A stretch of DNA of 39,547 bases from Desulfovibrio sp. GTDB lineage: Bacteria; Desulfobacterota; Desulfovibrionia; Desulfovibrionales; Desulfovibrionaceae. A program made the translations under genes and the position numbers. This document shows, piece after piece, positions 8,014 to 16,465 of this stretch. The stretch lies in the NCBI RefSeq assembly GCF_014803725.1, contig NZ_JAAVBE010000023.1, positions 27,540 through 67,086 of the forward strand, read 5' to 3'. How positions within the stretch are numbered: the stretch's first letter is position 1; each line of letters starts with the position of its first letter. The notes under the pieces were generated by a model. It was given only the letters and a program-made list of their open reading frames with translations, was not told the origin of the DNA and did not search any database.

Positions 8014-9396
8014 GTGCCAGAAGCTCCCGCTGAAAAACTCCCCGTGGTCGTGCTTCTCGGGCGCCCCAATGTGGGCAAGTCCACCCTGTTCAACCGGCTC
8101 ATCAGGAGCAACCGCGCCATCACCCACGACATGCCGGGCGTCACGCGCGACCGCATGGAGGGCATCGTGCGCCGCAAGGGCCAGCCCTCTTTCGCTGTCA
8201 TCGACACGGGCGGCATCACCCTTGACGCCCATGCCGGCGTGGCCGAGGGGCCCGAGGGCATCCGCGGCTTCGAGGCCCACATCCTCGCCCAGGCCGACGC
8301 CGCCCTCGCCACCGCCGCCGCCGTGGCCCTCGTCGTGGACGGCCGGGCCGGCCTCTTGCCGCTGGACGAGCATCTGGCCGCCCATGTGCGCCGCAAGGGC
8401 CTGCCCACGCTCTGCGTGGTCAACAAGGTGGACGGGGCGGAGCACGAGGACGAGCAAGTGGCGGAATTCCACGCCCTGGGCTTCCCGCTTCTGGCCGTCT
8501 CGGCCGAGCACGGGCACCACATGCCGGCACTCGCCGAAGACCTCGCCGCGCTCGTCTCGCGCGAGGGGGCGGAGCTCGCCGCGCCGCCCGAGGCCCCGGC
8601 CCTGCGGCTTGCCATGCTCGGCCGCCCCAATGCGGGCAAGTCCTCGCTGGTCAACGCCCTCGCCGGCGAGGAACGGATGATTGTCTCCGACGTGGCCGGC
8701 ACCACGCGCGACAGCGTGGACGTGCGCTTCACGCGGGGCGGCCGCGACTATGTGTTCGTGGATACGGCCGGCGTGCGGCGGCGCACGCGCATCGAGGACA
8801 GCGTGGAGAAGTATTCGGTGAACGCGGCCATCAAGTCCACCACCAAGGCCGACGTGACCGTGCTCGTGCTGGACGTGGCCGAGGGCGTGAGCCAGCAGGA
8901 CAAAAGGCTCATCGACATGCTGGACACGCGGCGCATCCCCTTCCTCATCTGCCTCAACAAGTGCGACCTCGTGCCCCGCGGCCAGCTGGACGCCGCCAAG
9001 AAGCGCGTGGACGAGATCCTGGCTTTCTGCCGCTATGTGCCTGTCCTGCCCGTTTCCGCGCACACCGGCAAGGGCCTTGACGCCATCCTGCCCATGGCCG
9101 AGGAGATCAAGCGCGAGTGCGGCGTGCGCGTGCCCACGGGCCAGCTCAACCGCGCCATGGAAGCGGCGCTCACGAGGCACCAGCCGCCGGTGGTGCGCCG
9201 TTCGCGGGCCAAGTTCTTCTATATGACGCAGGCCGAGTCCGAGCCGCCCACCTTTGTCTTCTTCGTCAATGATGCCGACCGCGTGCCCGAGAGCTATGTG
9301 CGCTATCTCGAGCGCACCCTGCGCGAGATGTTCGGCATAAAACATGCGCCCATGCGCATCCATCTGCGCTCGAGCCACAAGAAAAGGGGGGAGTAG
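8014..9396 (+). CDS. der: Ribosome assembly GTPase Der (EngA)
   Basis: A 460-residue GTPase with two tandem G domains, needed for maturation of the 50S subunit. The first domain has GRPNVGKST and NKVD; the second has GRPNAGKSS, DTAGVRRRTRIE and NKCD; a C-terminal KH-like domain follows (RHQPPVVRR to KHAPMRIHLR). The start is the GTG at 8014 with AGAGG at 8003-8007; the frame is open far upstream only because it crosses the GC-rich rluA-like gene. It lies 37 bases behind the pseudouridine synthase. All key motifs are intact. Confidence 0.96.
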   Translation: MPEAPAEKLPVVVLLGRPNVGKSTLFNRLIRSNRAITHDMPGVTRDRMEGIVRRKGQPSFAVIDTGGITLDAHAGVAEGPEGIRGFEAHILAQADAALATAAAVALVVDGRAGLLPLDEHLAAHVRRKGLPTLCVVNKVDGAEHEDEQVAEFHALGFPLLAVSAEHGHHMPALAEDLAALVSREGAELAAPPEAPALRLAMLGRPNAGKSSLVNALAGEERMIVSDVAGTTRDSVDVRFTRGGRDYVFVDTAGVRRRTRIEDSVEKYSVNAAIKSTTKADVTVLVLDVAEGVSQQDKRLIDMLDTRRIPFLICLNKCDLVPRGQLDAAKKRVDEILAFCRYVPVLPVSAHTGKGLDAILPMAEEIKRECGVRVPTGQLNRAMEAALTRHQPPVVRRSRAKFFYMTQAESEPPTFVFFVNDADRVPESYVRYLERTLREMFGIKHAPMRIHLRSSHKKRGE

Positions 9397-9591
9397 GGCC
9401 GCAAATGGCGCGCCGGGGGCCGGCCTGCCGATTGACAGGCTTGCCGCAATAGGGCACAACATGACACTTCCCCACGCGAGACCTGTGCGCGCTTTTCAGC
9501 CGGGGCCGTCTTCTTCAGGCAGCCCCGGGGCTGGCGCCCGCGCCCCGCGTTTTTGCAGCCCCGTTTTTCAGTTTTTTAAGGAGACCCGCAC

Positions 9592-10719
9592 ATGAAAAAA
9601 GGCATGGCTCTTTTCGCAATGGCCTGCTTCCTCGCCTGCGGCGCGGCCGTGAACGCGGCCGACAGCATCAAGATCGGCGTGCAGGGCGCCCATTCCGGCG
9701 ACCTCGCCTCCTACGGCGTGCCCAGCCTCAACGCGGTCAAGATCGTGGCCGAGCAGGCCAACGCCAAGGGCGGCGTTTTGGGCAAGCAGGTGGAAGTCGT
9801 CGCCCAGGACGACCAGTGCAAGCCCGAGATGGCCACCAGCGCCGCCACCAAGCTCATCTCCGACCAGGTGGGCGTGGTCGTGGGGCCCATCTGCTCCGGC
9901 CCCACCACGGCCTCGCTGCCGCTTTTCCAGGAGGCTGGCCTCATCGCCGTGTCGCCCACGGCCACCACGCCGGGCCTCACCGAAACCGGCAAGAACCCGC
10001 TCTTCTTCCGCACGGTGGCCAACGACAATGCCCAGGCCAAGCTGACGAGCGACTTCATGCTCAACAACCTGAAGGCGAAGAAGATCGCCTACCTGCATGA
10101 CAACGGCGACTACGGCAAGGGCTTTGCGGACAATAATCGCGCCCTCATGGAAAAGGGCGGCGCCGAGACCGTGCTCTTCGAGGCCGTGACCCCGGACGCC
10201 GTGGACTTTTCCGCCGTGGTGCGCAAGCTGCGCCGCGCCAAGCCCGACATCGTGGTCTTCGGCGGCTATCAGCCCGTGGCCTCCAAGCTCGTGCAGCAGA
10301 TGCGCCGCGACCGCCTCGACACGCCCTTCATCGGCCCGGACGGCGTCAAGGACGAGACCTTCCTCAAGATGACCGGCAAGGACAGCGAGGGCGTCTACGC
10401 CTCCTATCCCAAGGACACGAGTTCTCTCGAGGAATACAAGCACGCCCGCGACGCCCATGTGAAGGCGTACGGCAGCGAGCCCGGCTTCGGCTACTACAAC
10501 GCCTATGCGGCGGCGCAGTGCCTTTTGGACGCCATCGCCAAGACCGGCGGCACGGACACTGCCAAGATCAAGGAAGCCCTGCGCACCAACGCCGTGGACA
10601 CGCCGCTCGGCAAGATCCGCTTCAATGACAAGGGCGACGCCGCCGGCATGGCGCTTTCCATCTACCAGGTGAAAGACGGCAAGTTCGTGGAGCTGGACCA
10701 CAGCGTGGTCCTCGAATAA
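9592..10719 (+). CDS. livJ: Branched-chain amino acid ABC transporter, periplasmic binding protein
   Basis: A 375-residue solute-binding protein of the Leu/Ile/Val family. Residues 1-22 are a signal peptide ending VNA; an LAC triplet within it makes a lipoprotein less likely but not excluded. The mature part begins DSIKIGVQGAHSGDLASYG and includes PICSGPTTAS and the FFRTVANDNAQ hinge seen in LivJ/LivK. A strong ribosome site AAGGAG lies 8 bases before the ATG. It heads a complete livJHMGF operon and is separated from livH by a strong hairpin at 10764-10791. The ligand (Leu, Ile, Val or another amino acid) is inferred from family. Confidence 0.92.
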   Translation: MKKGMALFAMACFLACGAAVNAADSIKIGVQGAHSGDLASYGVPSLNAVKIVAEQANAKGGVLGKQVEVVAQDDQCKPEMATSAATKLISDQVGVVVGPICSGPTTASLPLFQEAGLIAVSPTATTPGLTETGKNPLFFRTVANDNAQAKLTSDFMLNNLKAKKIAYLHDNGDYGKGFADNNRALMEKGGAETVLFEAVTPDAVDFSAVVRKLRRAKPDIVVFGGYQPVASKLVQQMRRDRLDTPFIGPDGVKDETFLKMTGKDSEGVYASYPKDTSSLEEYKHARDAHVKAYGSEPGFGYYNAYAAAQCLLDAIAKTGGTDTAKIKEALRTNAVDTPLGKIRFNDKGDAAGMALSIYQVKDGKFVELDHSVVLE

Positions 10720-10763
10720 TCCGCCGGGCGCGGGCGGCCGTTCGGCCCTCTCCCGACAATCGT

Positions 10764-10791
10764 GCCGCCGGGCCTCGATGCGCCCGGCGGC
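10764..10791 (+). other. Intercistronic hairpin between livJ and livH
   Basis: GCCGCCGGGC at 10764-10773 pairs perfectly with GCCCGGCGGC at 10782-10791 across an 8-base loop, with no U-run after it. Such hairpins downstream of a binding-protein gene usually protect the upstream mRNA from 3' decay and give more binding protein than membrane subunits. The structure is seen; the role is inferred. Confidence 0.6.
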
Positions 10792-10830
10792 AGCGCGACG
10801 CTCCTTCCCGCAAGCAGAACGCGGACGCAG

Positions 10831-11739
10831 ATGGACATCCAGTTCTTCATCGAGCTCTTCTTCGGCGGCCTCACCCGGGGCAGCATCTACGCGCTCATCG
10901 CGCTCGGGTATACGCTCGTCTACGGCATCATCGAGCTCATCAACTTCGCCCACGGCGAGATTTACATGCTCGGCGCCTTCACGGCCCTGCTCGTGGCCGG
11001 GGCGCTCGGCGTCTACGGCTTCCCGGCAGGCGGCATCCTCGTGGTGGCGGCGCTCGTGGCCGTCATCTGGTGCGCGGCCTACGGCTACACGCTGGAAAAG
11101 GTGGCCTACAAGCCCCTGCGCGGCGCGCCGCGTCTTTCGCCGCTCATATCGGCCATCGGCATGTCCATCTTCCTCCAGAACTATGTGCTTTTGGCGCAGA
11201 CCTCGGACTTCGTGCCCTTTCCGCGCCTTCTGCCGGAAATGGAATTTCTCGAGTACATCGACTATGTCATGGGCCCGAGCGACTTCCTCATCCTGCTCGT
11301 GAGCACGCTCGCCATGGTGGCGCTCTCGCTCTTCATCCGCTTCACGCGCATGGGCAAGGCCATGCGGGCCACGGCGCAGAACCGCAAGATGGCGCTTTTG
11401 CTCGGCATCAACGCGGACTGGATCATCTCGCTGACCTTCATCATCGGCTCGGCCCTGGCCGCGCTCGGCGGGGTGCTCATCGCCTCGCACATGGGCCAGG
11501 TGAACTTCGGCATCGGCTTCATCGCGGGCCTCAAGGCCTTTACCGCGGCCGTGCTCGGCGGCATCGGCTCCATCCCCGGGGCCATGGTGGGCGGCCTCGT
11601 GCTCGGCCTCGCCGAGAGCTTCACCACCGGCTATTTCTCCGGCAATTACGAGGATATCCTGGCTTTCGCCATCCTCATCCTCATCCTCATCTTCCGCCCG
11701 GACGGCATCCTGGGCAAAGCCAAGGTGCAGAAGGTCTAG
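10831..11739 (+). CDS. livH: Branched-chain amino acid ABC permease LivH
   Basis: A 302-residue inner-membrane permease with about eight hydrophobic helices. Family marks are GGLTRGSIYALIALGYTLVY near the N terminus, ELINFAHGE (residues about 36-44) and GLKAFTAAVLGGIGSIPGAM near the C terminus. The frame is open upstream to 10762, but the ATG at 10831 (MDIQFF) matches the family N terminus. It is the second gene of the liv operon and pairs with LivM, which starts two bases after its stop. Confidence 0.93.
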   Translation: MDIQFFIELFFGGLTRGSIYALIALGYTLVYGIIELINFAHGEIYMLGAFTALLVAGALGVYGFPAGGILVVAALVAVIWCAAYGYTLEKVAYKPLRGAPRLSPLISAIGMSIFLQNYVLLAQTSDFVPFPRLLPEMEFLEYIDYVMGPSDFLILLVSTLAMVALSLFIRFTRMGKAMRATAQNRKMALLLGINADWIISLTFIIGSALAALGGVLIASHMGQVNFGIGFIAGLKAFTAAVLGGIGSIPGAMVGGLVLGLAESFTTGYFSGNYEDILAFAILILILIFRPDGILGKAKVQKV

Positions 11740-11741
11740 CC

Positions 11742-12989
11742 ATGCACAAGCTCGGCAAAGCCCTCATCACCGCCGTATGGTTCATGGTCCTGACCCTCCC
11801 GGTCATGGGCATCCGCCTGAACCTGCTGGAAAATTCCGTCCAGTGGCGCTTTGACCGCATCCTCGCCCTGGGCGTGGCCATCTTCTTTCTCTCTCTGCTC
11901 TGGAACTGGTGTTTCGCGCGCAAGGCGCGGGGGCTGCCGCTCGTGGCCGTGCCGCCGGCGCTGGCGGCCTGCGTGGACGAGATCCGGGCGCAGCCCGTGC
12001 TTCGGCGCGGTGGCCTCGCGCTGCTTGTGCTGTGCCTGCTCGCCATGCCGCTCGTGGGCTCCTTCTACCAGACCAACATCATGATCTCGGCCATGCTCTA
12101 CATCATGCTGGCGCTCGGCCTGAGCATCGTGGTCGGGCTGGCGGGCCAGCTGGTGCTCGGCTATGTGGCCTTTTACGCCGTGGGCGCCTATGCCTACGGC
12201 CTTTTGAACCAGTTTTTCGGCTGGGGCTTCTGGACATGCCTGCCCATCGGGGGCTTGCTCGCGGCGCTCTTCGGCCTGGGCCTGGGCTTCCCGGTGCTGC
12301 GCCTGCGCGGCGACTACCTTGCCATCGTCACCCTGGGCTTCGGCGAGATCGTCCGCCTCGGCATGCTCAACTGGACGAGCCTCACCGGGGGGCCGCGCGG
12401 GATCAGCGACATCCCGCGCCCCGGCTTCTTCGGCATGGAGATGGGGATCAACGAGTCCACCATCTACATTTATTATCTCGTGCTCGCCGCCGTGGCCGTC
12501 ACCGTGGCGGTCATCTCGCGCCTCAAGAACTCGCGCGTGGGGCTCGCGCTCCAGGCCTTGCGCGAGGACGAGATCGCCTGCGAAGCCATGGGCATCGACA
12601 TCACGCGGGTCAAGCTCTCGGCCTTCGCGCTCGGCTCCTGCTGGGCGGGCTTTGCCGGCGTGATCTTCGCCGCCAAGACGACCTTCATCAATCCCTCGAG
12701 CTTCACCTTCATGGAGTCGGCCATGATCCTCTCCATGGTGGTCTTGGGCGGCATGGGCTCCATCTCGGGCGTGATCATCGCGGCCATCATCCTTATCCTC
12801 GCGCCCGAATATCTGCGCGCCTTTTCCGAATACCGCATGCTCATCTTCGGGGCCATCATGGTCATCATGATGATCTTCCGGCCGCAGGGGCTCATCAGCG
12901 GAGAGCGGCGGCATTACCGCATCAGCGCGCTTCAGGGCGCGAAAGAGGGCGCGGGCGCCGCTGAGCCCACTGGCGGGGGCAGGTCATGA
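11742..12989 (+). CDS. livM: Branched-chain amino acid ABC permease LivM
   Basis: A 415-residue permease with a longer N-terminal part than LivH, as usual for LivM. Seen are GLSIVVGLAGQLVLGYVAFYAVGAY (the family core loop), GFPVLRLRGDYLAIVTLGFGEI, and the coupling-helix region ALREDEIACEAMGI that contacts the ATPases. The start at 11742 follows the livH stop by two bases. Its last four bases overlap the livG start (ATGA), so translation is coupled. Confidence 0.93.
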   Translation: MHKLGKALITAVWFMVLTLPVMGIRLNLLENSVQWRFDRILALGVAIFFLSLLWNWCFARKARGLPLVAVPPALAACVDEIRAQPVLRRGGLALLVLCLLAMPLVGSFYQTNIMISAMLYIMLALGLSIVVGLAGQLVLGYVAFYAVGAYAYGLLNQFFGWGFWTCLPIGGLLAALFGLGLGFPVLRLRGDYLAIVTLGFGEIVRLGMLNWTSLTGGPRGISDIPRPGFFGMEMGINESTIYIYYLVLAAVAVTVAVISRLKNSRVGLALQALREDEIACEAMGIDITRVKLSAFALGSCWAGFAGVIFAAKTTFINPSSFTFMESAMILSMVVLGGMGSISGVIIAAIILILAPEYLRAFSEYRMLIFGAIMVIMMIFRPQGLISGERRHYRISALQGAKEGAGAAEPTGGGRS

Positions 12990-13771
12990 AGCCCGTGCTC
13001 GAGGTGGAGGACCTCTCCCAGAATTTCGGCGGCCTCAGGGCGCTCAACGACCTGAGCCTGCATGTGGACGCGCAGGAGATCGTGGCCCTCATCGGGCCCA
13101 ACGGCGCGGGCAAGACCACCTTTTTCAACTGCGTGACCGGCATCTACACGCCCACCGAGGGCCGGGTCTACCTCTATGACGCCGAGGGCGAGCGGCACCT
13201 GCTCAACGGCAAGAAGCCGCACGCCATCACGGCACTGGGCATGGCGCGCACCTTCCAGAACATTCGGCTGTTCAACGAGATGACGGTGCTCGAAAACGTC
13301 ATGGTGGGGCGGCACTGCCGCACGCACGCGGGCATCCTCGGGGCGCTTGCACGGGGGCCGCACACCCGGCGCGAGGAGCAGGAGAGCATCGACGTGAGTT
13401 ATGCCCTGCTCGAGAGCGTCAACCTGCAGGAAGTCTGGAACGAGACCGCGCGCAACCTCGCCTACGGCGCGCAGCGACGCCTCGAGATCGCCCGGGCCCT
13501 CGCCACCGAGCCGCGCATGCTGCTCCTCGACGAGCCCGCCGCCGGCATGAACCCGCAGGAGACGCGTGAGCTCGAGGCTCTCGTGCGCGGCATCCGCGCC
13601 TCGCGCGAGATCTCCATCCTGCTCATCGAGCACGACATGAGCATGGTCATGTCCCTCTCTGACCGCATCTACGTCATGGAATACGGCTCCTGCATCGCGC
13701 AGGGCACGCCCGAGGAAGTGCGCGGCGACCCGCGCGTCATCAAGGCCTACCTGGGAGAAAGCGATGCTTGA
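12986..13771 (+). CDS. livG: Branched-chain amino acid ABC transporter ATPase LivG
   Basis: A 261-residue ABC ATPase. Walker A GPNGAGKTT, the LivG-type insert before the helical domain (VYLYDAEGERHLLNGKKPHAI), TFQNIRLF, a degenerate signature LAYGAQRRLEIARAL (YGAQ in place of SGGQ, as is normal for LivG), Walker B LLLDEPAAGMN and the H-loop IEHDMSMV are all present. It overlaps livM by four bases and livF by eight. It forms a heterodimer with LivF under the LivHM channel. Confidence 0.94.
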   Translation: MKPVLEVEDLSQNFGGLRALNDLSLHVDAQEIVALIGPNGAGKTTFFNCVTGIYTPTEGRVYLYDAEGERHLLNGKKPHAITALGMARTFQNIRLFNEMTVLENVMVGRHCRTHAGILGALARGPHTRREEQESIDVSYALLESVNLQEVWNETARNLAYGAQRRLEIARALATEPRMLLLDEPAAGMNPQETRELEALVRGIRASREISILLIEHDMSMVMSLSDRIYVMEYGSCIAQGTPEEVRGDPRVIKAYLGESDA

Positions 13772-14468
13772 GATGCGCGGCGTGGACTCCTATTACGGCA
13801 ATATCCAGGCCTTGCGGGATATTTCGCTGCATGTGGACGACGGCGAGATCGTCACCCTCATCGGCGCCAACGGCGCGGGCAAGTCCACCACCCTGATGAC
13901 CATCTGCGGCATCATCCGCCCGCGGCGCGGCGAGATTTTCTGGAACGGCAAGCCCATTCACGAGCTCGCGCCGCACGAGATCGTCATGCTCGGCATCTCG
14001 CAGGTGCCGGAGGGGCGCCTCATCTTCCCGGACCTGAGCGTGCAGGAAAACCTCGACCTCGGGGCCTTTCTTAGGCGCGACCCGCAGGGCGTGCGTGAGG
14101 ACATGGACTATGTGTTCGAGCTCTTCCCCATCCTCGCCGAGCGGCGCCGCCAGGCCGGGGGCACCCTCTCGGGCGGCGAGCAGCAGATGCTCGCCATCAG
14201 CCGCGCGCTCATGGCCCGGCCCTCGCTGCTCTTGCTGGACGAGCCCTCCCTGGGGCTCGCGCCCATCATCATCCAGCAGATTTTCGCCATCATCGGCCGG
14301 GTGAACGCCAACGGCACCACGGTCTTTCTCGTGGAGCAGAACGCCAACCAGGCGCTACGCATCGCGCACCGCGGCTACGTGATGGAGAATGGGCGCATCG
14401 CCATGGAGGGCTTGGCGCAGGACCTGCTCCAGAGCCCGGAAGTGCGCAGCGCGTATTTGGGCATGTAG
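13764..14468 (+). CDS. livF: Branched-chain amino acid ABC transporter ATPase LivF
   Basis: A 234-residue ABC ATPase, the second nucleotide-binding subunit of the liv importer. It shows Walker A GANGAGKST, QVPEGRLIFPDLSVQENL (a LivF hallmark), signature LSGGEQQM, Walker B LLLDEPSLGLAP and the switch region FLVEQNANQAL, where Glu-Gln replaces the usual His as in other LivF proteins. It ends the operon; a bidirectional terminator lies at 14559-14596. Confidence 0.95.
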   Translation: MLEMRGVDSYYGNIQALRDISLHVDDGEIVTLIGANGAGKSTTLMTICGIIRPRRGEIFWNGKPIHELAPHEIVMLGISQVPEGRLIFPDLSVQENLDLGAFLRRDPQGVREDMDYVFELFPILAERRRQAGGTLSGGEQQMLAISRALMARPSLLLLDEPSLGLAPIIIQQIFAIIGRVNANGTTVFLVEQNANQALRIAHRGYVMENGRIAMEGLAQDLLQSPEVRSAYLGM

Positions 14469-14535
14469 GCGGTTCCAGTCCATCCTTCTCATTGGTTTGT
14501 GCGTTGAGTTGGGACTGTGCCTGCGCTGCCCTAGG

Positions 14536-14564
14536 AATGCCGAAATTATCCGTCAAAAACAGCC
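14536..14564 (-). repeat. Tail fragment of the interspersed repeat (copy C)
   Basis: These 29 bases are identical to the terminal 29 bases of the repeat copy at 17456-17673 and differ by three from the copy at 21836-22054. Read on the minus strand the block is GGCTGTTTTT followed by GACGGATAATTTCGGCATT. The rest of the ~218 bp element is absent; the neighbouring bases form a GC-rich hairpin arm instead. It lies between the convergent livF and DJ-1 genes. Confidence 0.85.
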
Positions 14565-14596
14565 CGCGGTGAAGTTCCTCGCCGCGGGCTGTCTTT
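14559..14596. terminator. Bidirectional intrinsic terminator between livF and the DJ-1 gene
   Basis: ACAGCCCGCGG (14559-14569) pairs with CCGCGGGCTGT (14582-14592), an 11-bp perfect stem with a 12-base loop. On the plus strand it is followed by CTTTA; on the minus strand by five T, so it is stronger for the DJ-1 gene ending at 14622 but can also stop the liv transcript. Its minus-strand T-run is the first part of the repeat tail (copy C). Confidence 0.85.
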
Positions 14597-14621
14597 AGTC
14601 TGTACTGCCGGGTCGGTCCTG

Positions 14622-15203
14622 CTAGATGCTGATCTTGCCGCCGAGCAGCTTGATGAATTCGGCCATCCACGCGGGATGCGCGGGCCACGCGGGCGCGGTG
14701 ACGAGCATGCCGTCCACCACGGCGTTGCTGCACGCGGCGTTGGGGTCGGCCCAGGTGGCGCCGGCGTCCACCACGTCGGGCTTCACCGCGGGGTAGGCCG
14801 TGCAGGTTGTGCCCTTGAGGACGCCCGCGGCCACGAGGATCTGCGGGCCGTGGCAAATGGCGGCGATGGGCTTTTTGGCGGCGTGGAACTCGCGCACGAT
14901 GTCGAGGATGCGCTCGTTGAGGCGCAGGTATTCGGGCGCGCGCCCGCCGGGAATGACAAGGCCCGCGTATTCCTTCACATCCACGGTGTCAAAGTCGTGG
15001 TTGATGGCGAAATTGTGGCCGCGCTTCTCGCTGTAGGTCTGGTCGCCCTCGAAGTCGTGGACCGCCGTCTTGACCGTATCCCCGGCGCGCTTGCCCGGGC
15101 AGACGGAATGCACTTCATAGCCCGCCATCTGGAGCATCTGGAAGGGGACCATGGCTTCGTAATCTTCCACATAGTCCCCGGCCAGCAACAGGATCTTCTT
15201 CAT
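14622..15203 (-). CDS. DJ-1/PfpI family protein
   Basis: A 193-residue single-domain protein of the DJ-1/PfpI superfamily. The nucleophile elbow AAICHGPQ holds Cys117-His118, GGRAPEYLR is the conserved PfpI loop, and Glu13/Glu16 in VEDYEAMVP fit the acidic partner of the cysteine. Members are intracellular proteases, glyoxalases or debated protein deglycases that handle carbonyl stress. The sequence is closer to the PfpI/YhbO branch than to human DJ-1. It is a single gene with its own terminator at 14559-14596. The precise activity cannot be assigned. Confidence 0.88.
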   Translation of the reverse strand: MKKILLLAGDYVEDYEAMVPFQMLQMAGYEVHSVCPGKRAGDTVKTAVHDFEGDQTYSEKRGHNFAINHDFDTVDVKEYAGLVIPGGRAPEYLRLNERILDIVREFHAAKKPIAAICHGPQILVAAGVLKGTTCTAYPAVKPDVVDAGATWADPNAACSNAVVDGMLVTAPAWPAHPAWMAEFIKLLGGKISI

Positions 15204-15340
15204 GGCGTCTCCCCTTTTGGGCCGCGGATGGGTTCCGGCGGCCGCGGTTTAAGCGGTTTCCTTTTCCCGTGTATTCCAGTATATCCGCACTCAACGCCTC
15301 TTCGCAAGCGTGCGGAAGGCACAGAGACCGGGAGTGGCCC

Positions 15341-15580
15341 ATGCCGATGTTTGAATTTTGCTGTCGCGCCTGCGGCAAGGTTTTTGAAGAACTGCTCAAA
15401 AGCGGCGACGCGCCGGCGCCAGCCTGCCCCAAGTGCGGCGCGGCCGACACCGAGCGCCGTATCACCGCGCCCTCGCCCCTGAAAACCGGCGCCTTCCCCT
15501 TCAAGCCTGGGCCGGTGCGCCCACTCGGCACGGGCGGCCCCTCCTGCGGGGCTTGCGGGAGCGGCAGCTGCGGGGCCTAG
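15341..15580 (+). CDS. FmdB-type zinc-ribbon protein
   Basis: A 79-residue small protein. The N terminus MPMFEFCCRACGKVFE and the second pair CPKCG make a zinc ribbon (Cys8, Cys11, Cys29, Cys32) of the FmdB putative regulatory family. The C terminus is Gly/Pro-rich and ends with a second Cys cluster (GGPSCGACGSGSCGA) that could bind another metal. The ATG at 15341 is chosen because GGAG precedes it and FmdB proteins start MP-x-[FY]-E-[FY]; the frame is open a further 24 codons upstream. Function in this family is not established. It is the first of four plus-strand genes. Confidence 0.82.
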   Translation: MPMFEFCCRACGKVFEELLKSGDAPAPACPKCGAADTERRITAPSPLKTGAFPFKPGPVRPLGTGGPSCGACGSGSCGA

Positions 15581-15632
15581 CCAGCTCCCTTGCGGGCGCG
15601 GCAGGAATGCGCGCCTATATTTTCCCCTGCCC

Positions 15633-15659
15633 TAATGCTTTCTTGCAAACGGCCGATGA
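15633..15659 (+). promoter_or_regulatory. Candidate sigma-28 (FliA) promoter
   Basis: TAAT at 15633-15636 is followed after exactly 15 bases by GCCGATGA at 15652-15659. The consensus is TAAA-N15-GCCGATAA, so it matches 3 of 4 and 7 of 8 positions. It lies about 140 bases upstream of the small gene at 15799. The match is seen; use by the flagellar sigma factor is inferred. Confidence 0.5.
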
Positions 15660-15798
15660 ATCCGGTAGTTTGGCACTCTAGGGTGTCTTCCTCCCCGCAT
15701 GGGGAAAGCACGCTGACGCGGCGGTGGCGCCGCGCTTCCGCCCGCAGTTCCGGGCGTGGAGGCGCCGCGACAGGGCCGCACTAGGAGGAGACCGCATC

Positions 15799-16041
15799 AT
15801 GCCCGTTCCTGTTGTCTACAATCCCGTCCAGCCCATTGACATCACCGACAATGTCCTGACCATGCTCGGCCAGAAAATGGGCCACGGCCACGAGCTCACC
15901 CTTTCCGAACGGCTCATGGCCATGACGGCCACGGCCGCCACCACGGCCGACCGTTACGGGCCGGGGCCGGCCGACATGGTGGTGTCGAAGCCGGAACTCC
16001 CCGAAACCGTCAAGGGCGTCCTGGCGAGCTATATCGGCTGA
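15799..16041 (+). CDS. Small hypothetical protein (80 aa)
   Basis: An 80-residue protein that I do not recognise. The strong ribosome site AGGAGGAG at 15783-15790, eight bases before the ATG, supports translation. It has no signal peptide, membrane helix or cysteine. The first part (VVYNPVQPIDITDNVLTMLG) looks extended; the middle (HELTLSERLMAMTATAATTADRYG) is likely helical; PELPETVKGVLASYIG closes it. A sigma-28-like promoter lies upstream at 15633-15659, which would tie it to motility. A 13-bp hairpin follows its stop (16059-16099). Confidence 0.7.
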   Translation: MPVPVVYNPVQPIDITDNVLTMLGQKMGHGHELTLSERLMAMTATAATTADRYGPGPADMVVSKPELPETVKGVLASYIG

Positions 16042-16058
16042 ACCGCTTTCGGCTGCCT

Positions 16059-16099
16059 GGGGTTGCGGGCCAAAAGACGCGTTCCCGGCCCGCAGCCCC
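16059..16099 (+). other. Strong intercistronic hairpin
   Basis: GGGGTTGCGGGCC (16059-16071) pairs with GGCCCGCAGCCCC (16087-16099) with one G-T wobble and a 15-base loop. There is no T-run after it, so it is more likely an mRNA-stabilising or processing hairpin than a full terminator. Confidence 0.5.
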
Positions 16100-16145
16100 G
16101 GCGCCCGCATGCGAAGAGGTGCCCCGAAGCGCCGCGGAGACAAGT

Positions 16146-16439
16146 GTGAACGAATCCATCGACGACCTCACCGTGGAATATGAGGAAAACGGCCAGCTCC
16201 TCGTCAAGGAGATCGACAAGGCCGTGCTCTCCAAGGGCGCCTGGACGACCATCCTCTTCCGCTACCAGCAATGGCAGCCGGAGACCGGCGACTACGGGCC
16301 GGACAAGTACGTTATCCAGCGCTACAAAAAGTCCGGCGGCGAATATCGCCGGCAATCCAAGTTCAATATTTCCAGCAGCGAGCAGGCCCGCAAGATCGTG
16401 GACACGCTTTCCGCCTGGATTGACAGCGCCGATGCCTGA
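16146..16439 (+). CDS. Conserved hypothetical protein, possibly PC4-like
   Basis: A 97-residue protein. The GTG at 16146 is preferred because GGAG (16136-16139) sits six bases before it; another in-frame GTG exists at 16119. The fold appears to be four beta strands and a C-terminal helix: EKIDK/AVLSKGAWTTILFRYQQW, KYVIQRYKK, EYRRQSKFNISSS, then EQARKIVDTLSAWI. Strands followed by one long helix, with exposed Lys and Arg, recall the PC4/YdbC single-strand nucleic acid binding fold, but the resemblance is weak and I cannot confirm it. It lies 26 bases upstream of the DUF2333 gene, so it is likely co-transcribed with it. Confidence 0.7.
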   Translation: MNESIDDLTVEYEENGQLLVKEIDKAVLSKGAWTTILFRYQQWQPETGDYGPDKYVIQRYKKSGGEYRRQSKFNISSSEQARKIVDTLSAWIDSADA

Positions 16440-16465
16440 GCGCCGCGCGGCATGAGAGGACACGC

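Noticed and set aside
14469-14535. A tRNA or other RNA gene after livF
   Set aside because: There is no acceptor stem, T-loop or CCA end; the only structure is the terminator.
15652-15690. A sigma-54 promoter (TGGCAC at about 15669)
   Set aside because: TGGCAC is present but no GC at the -12 position or TTGCA follows at the right spacing.
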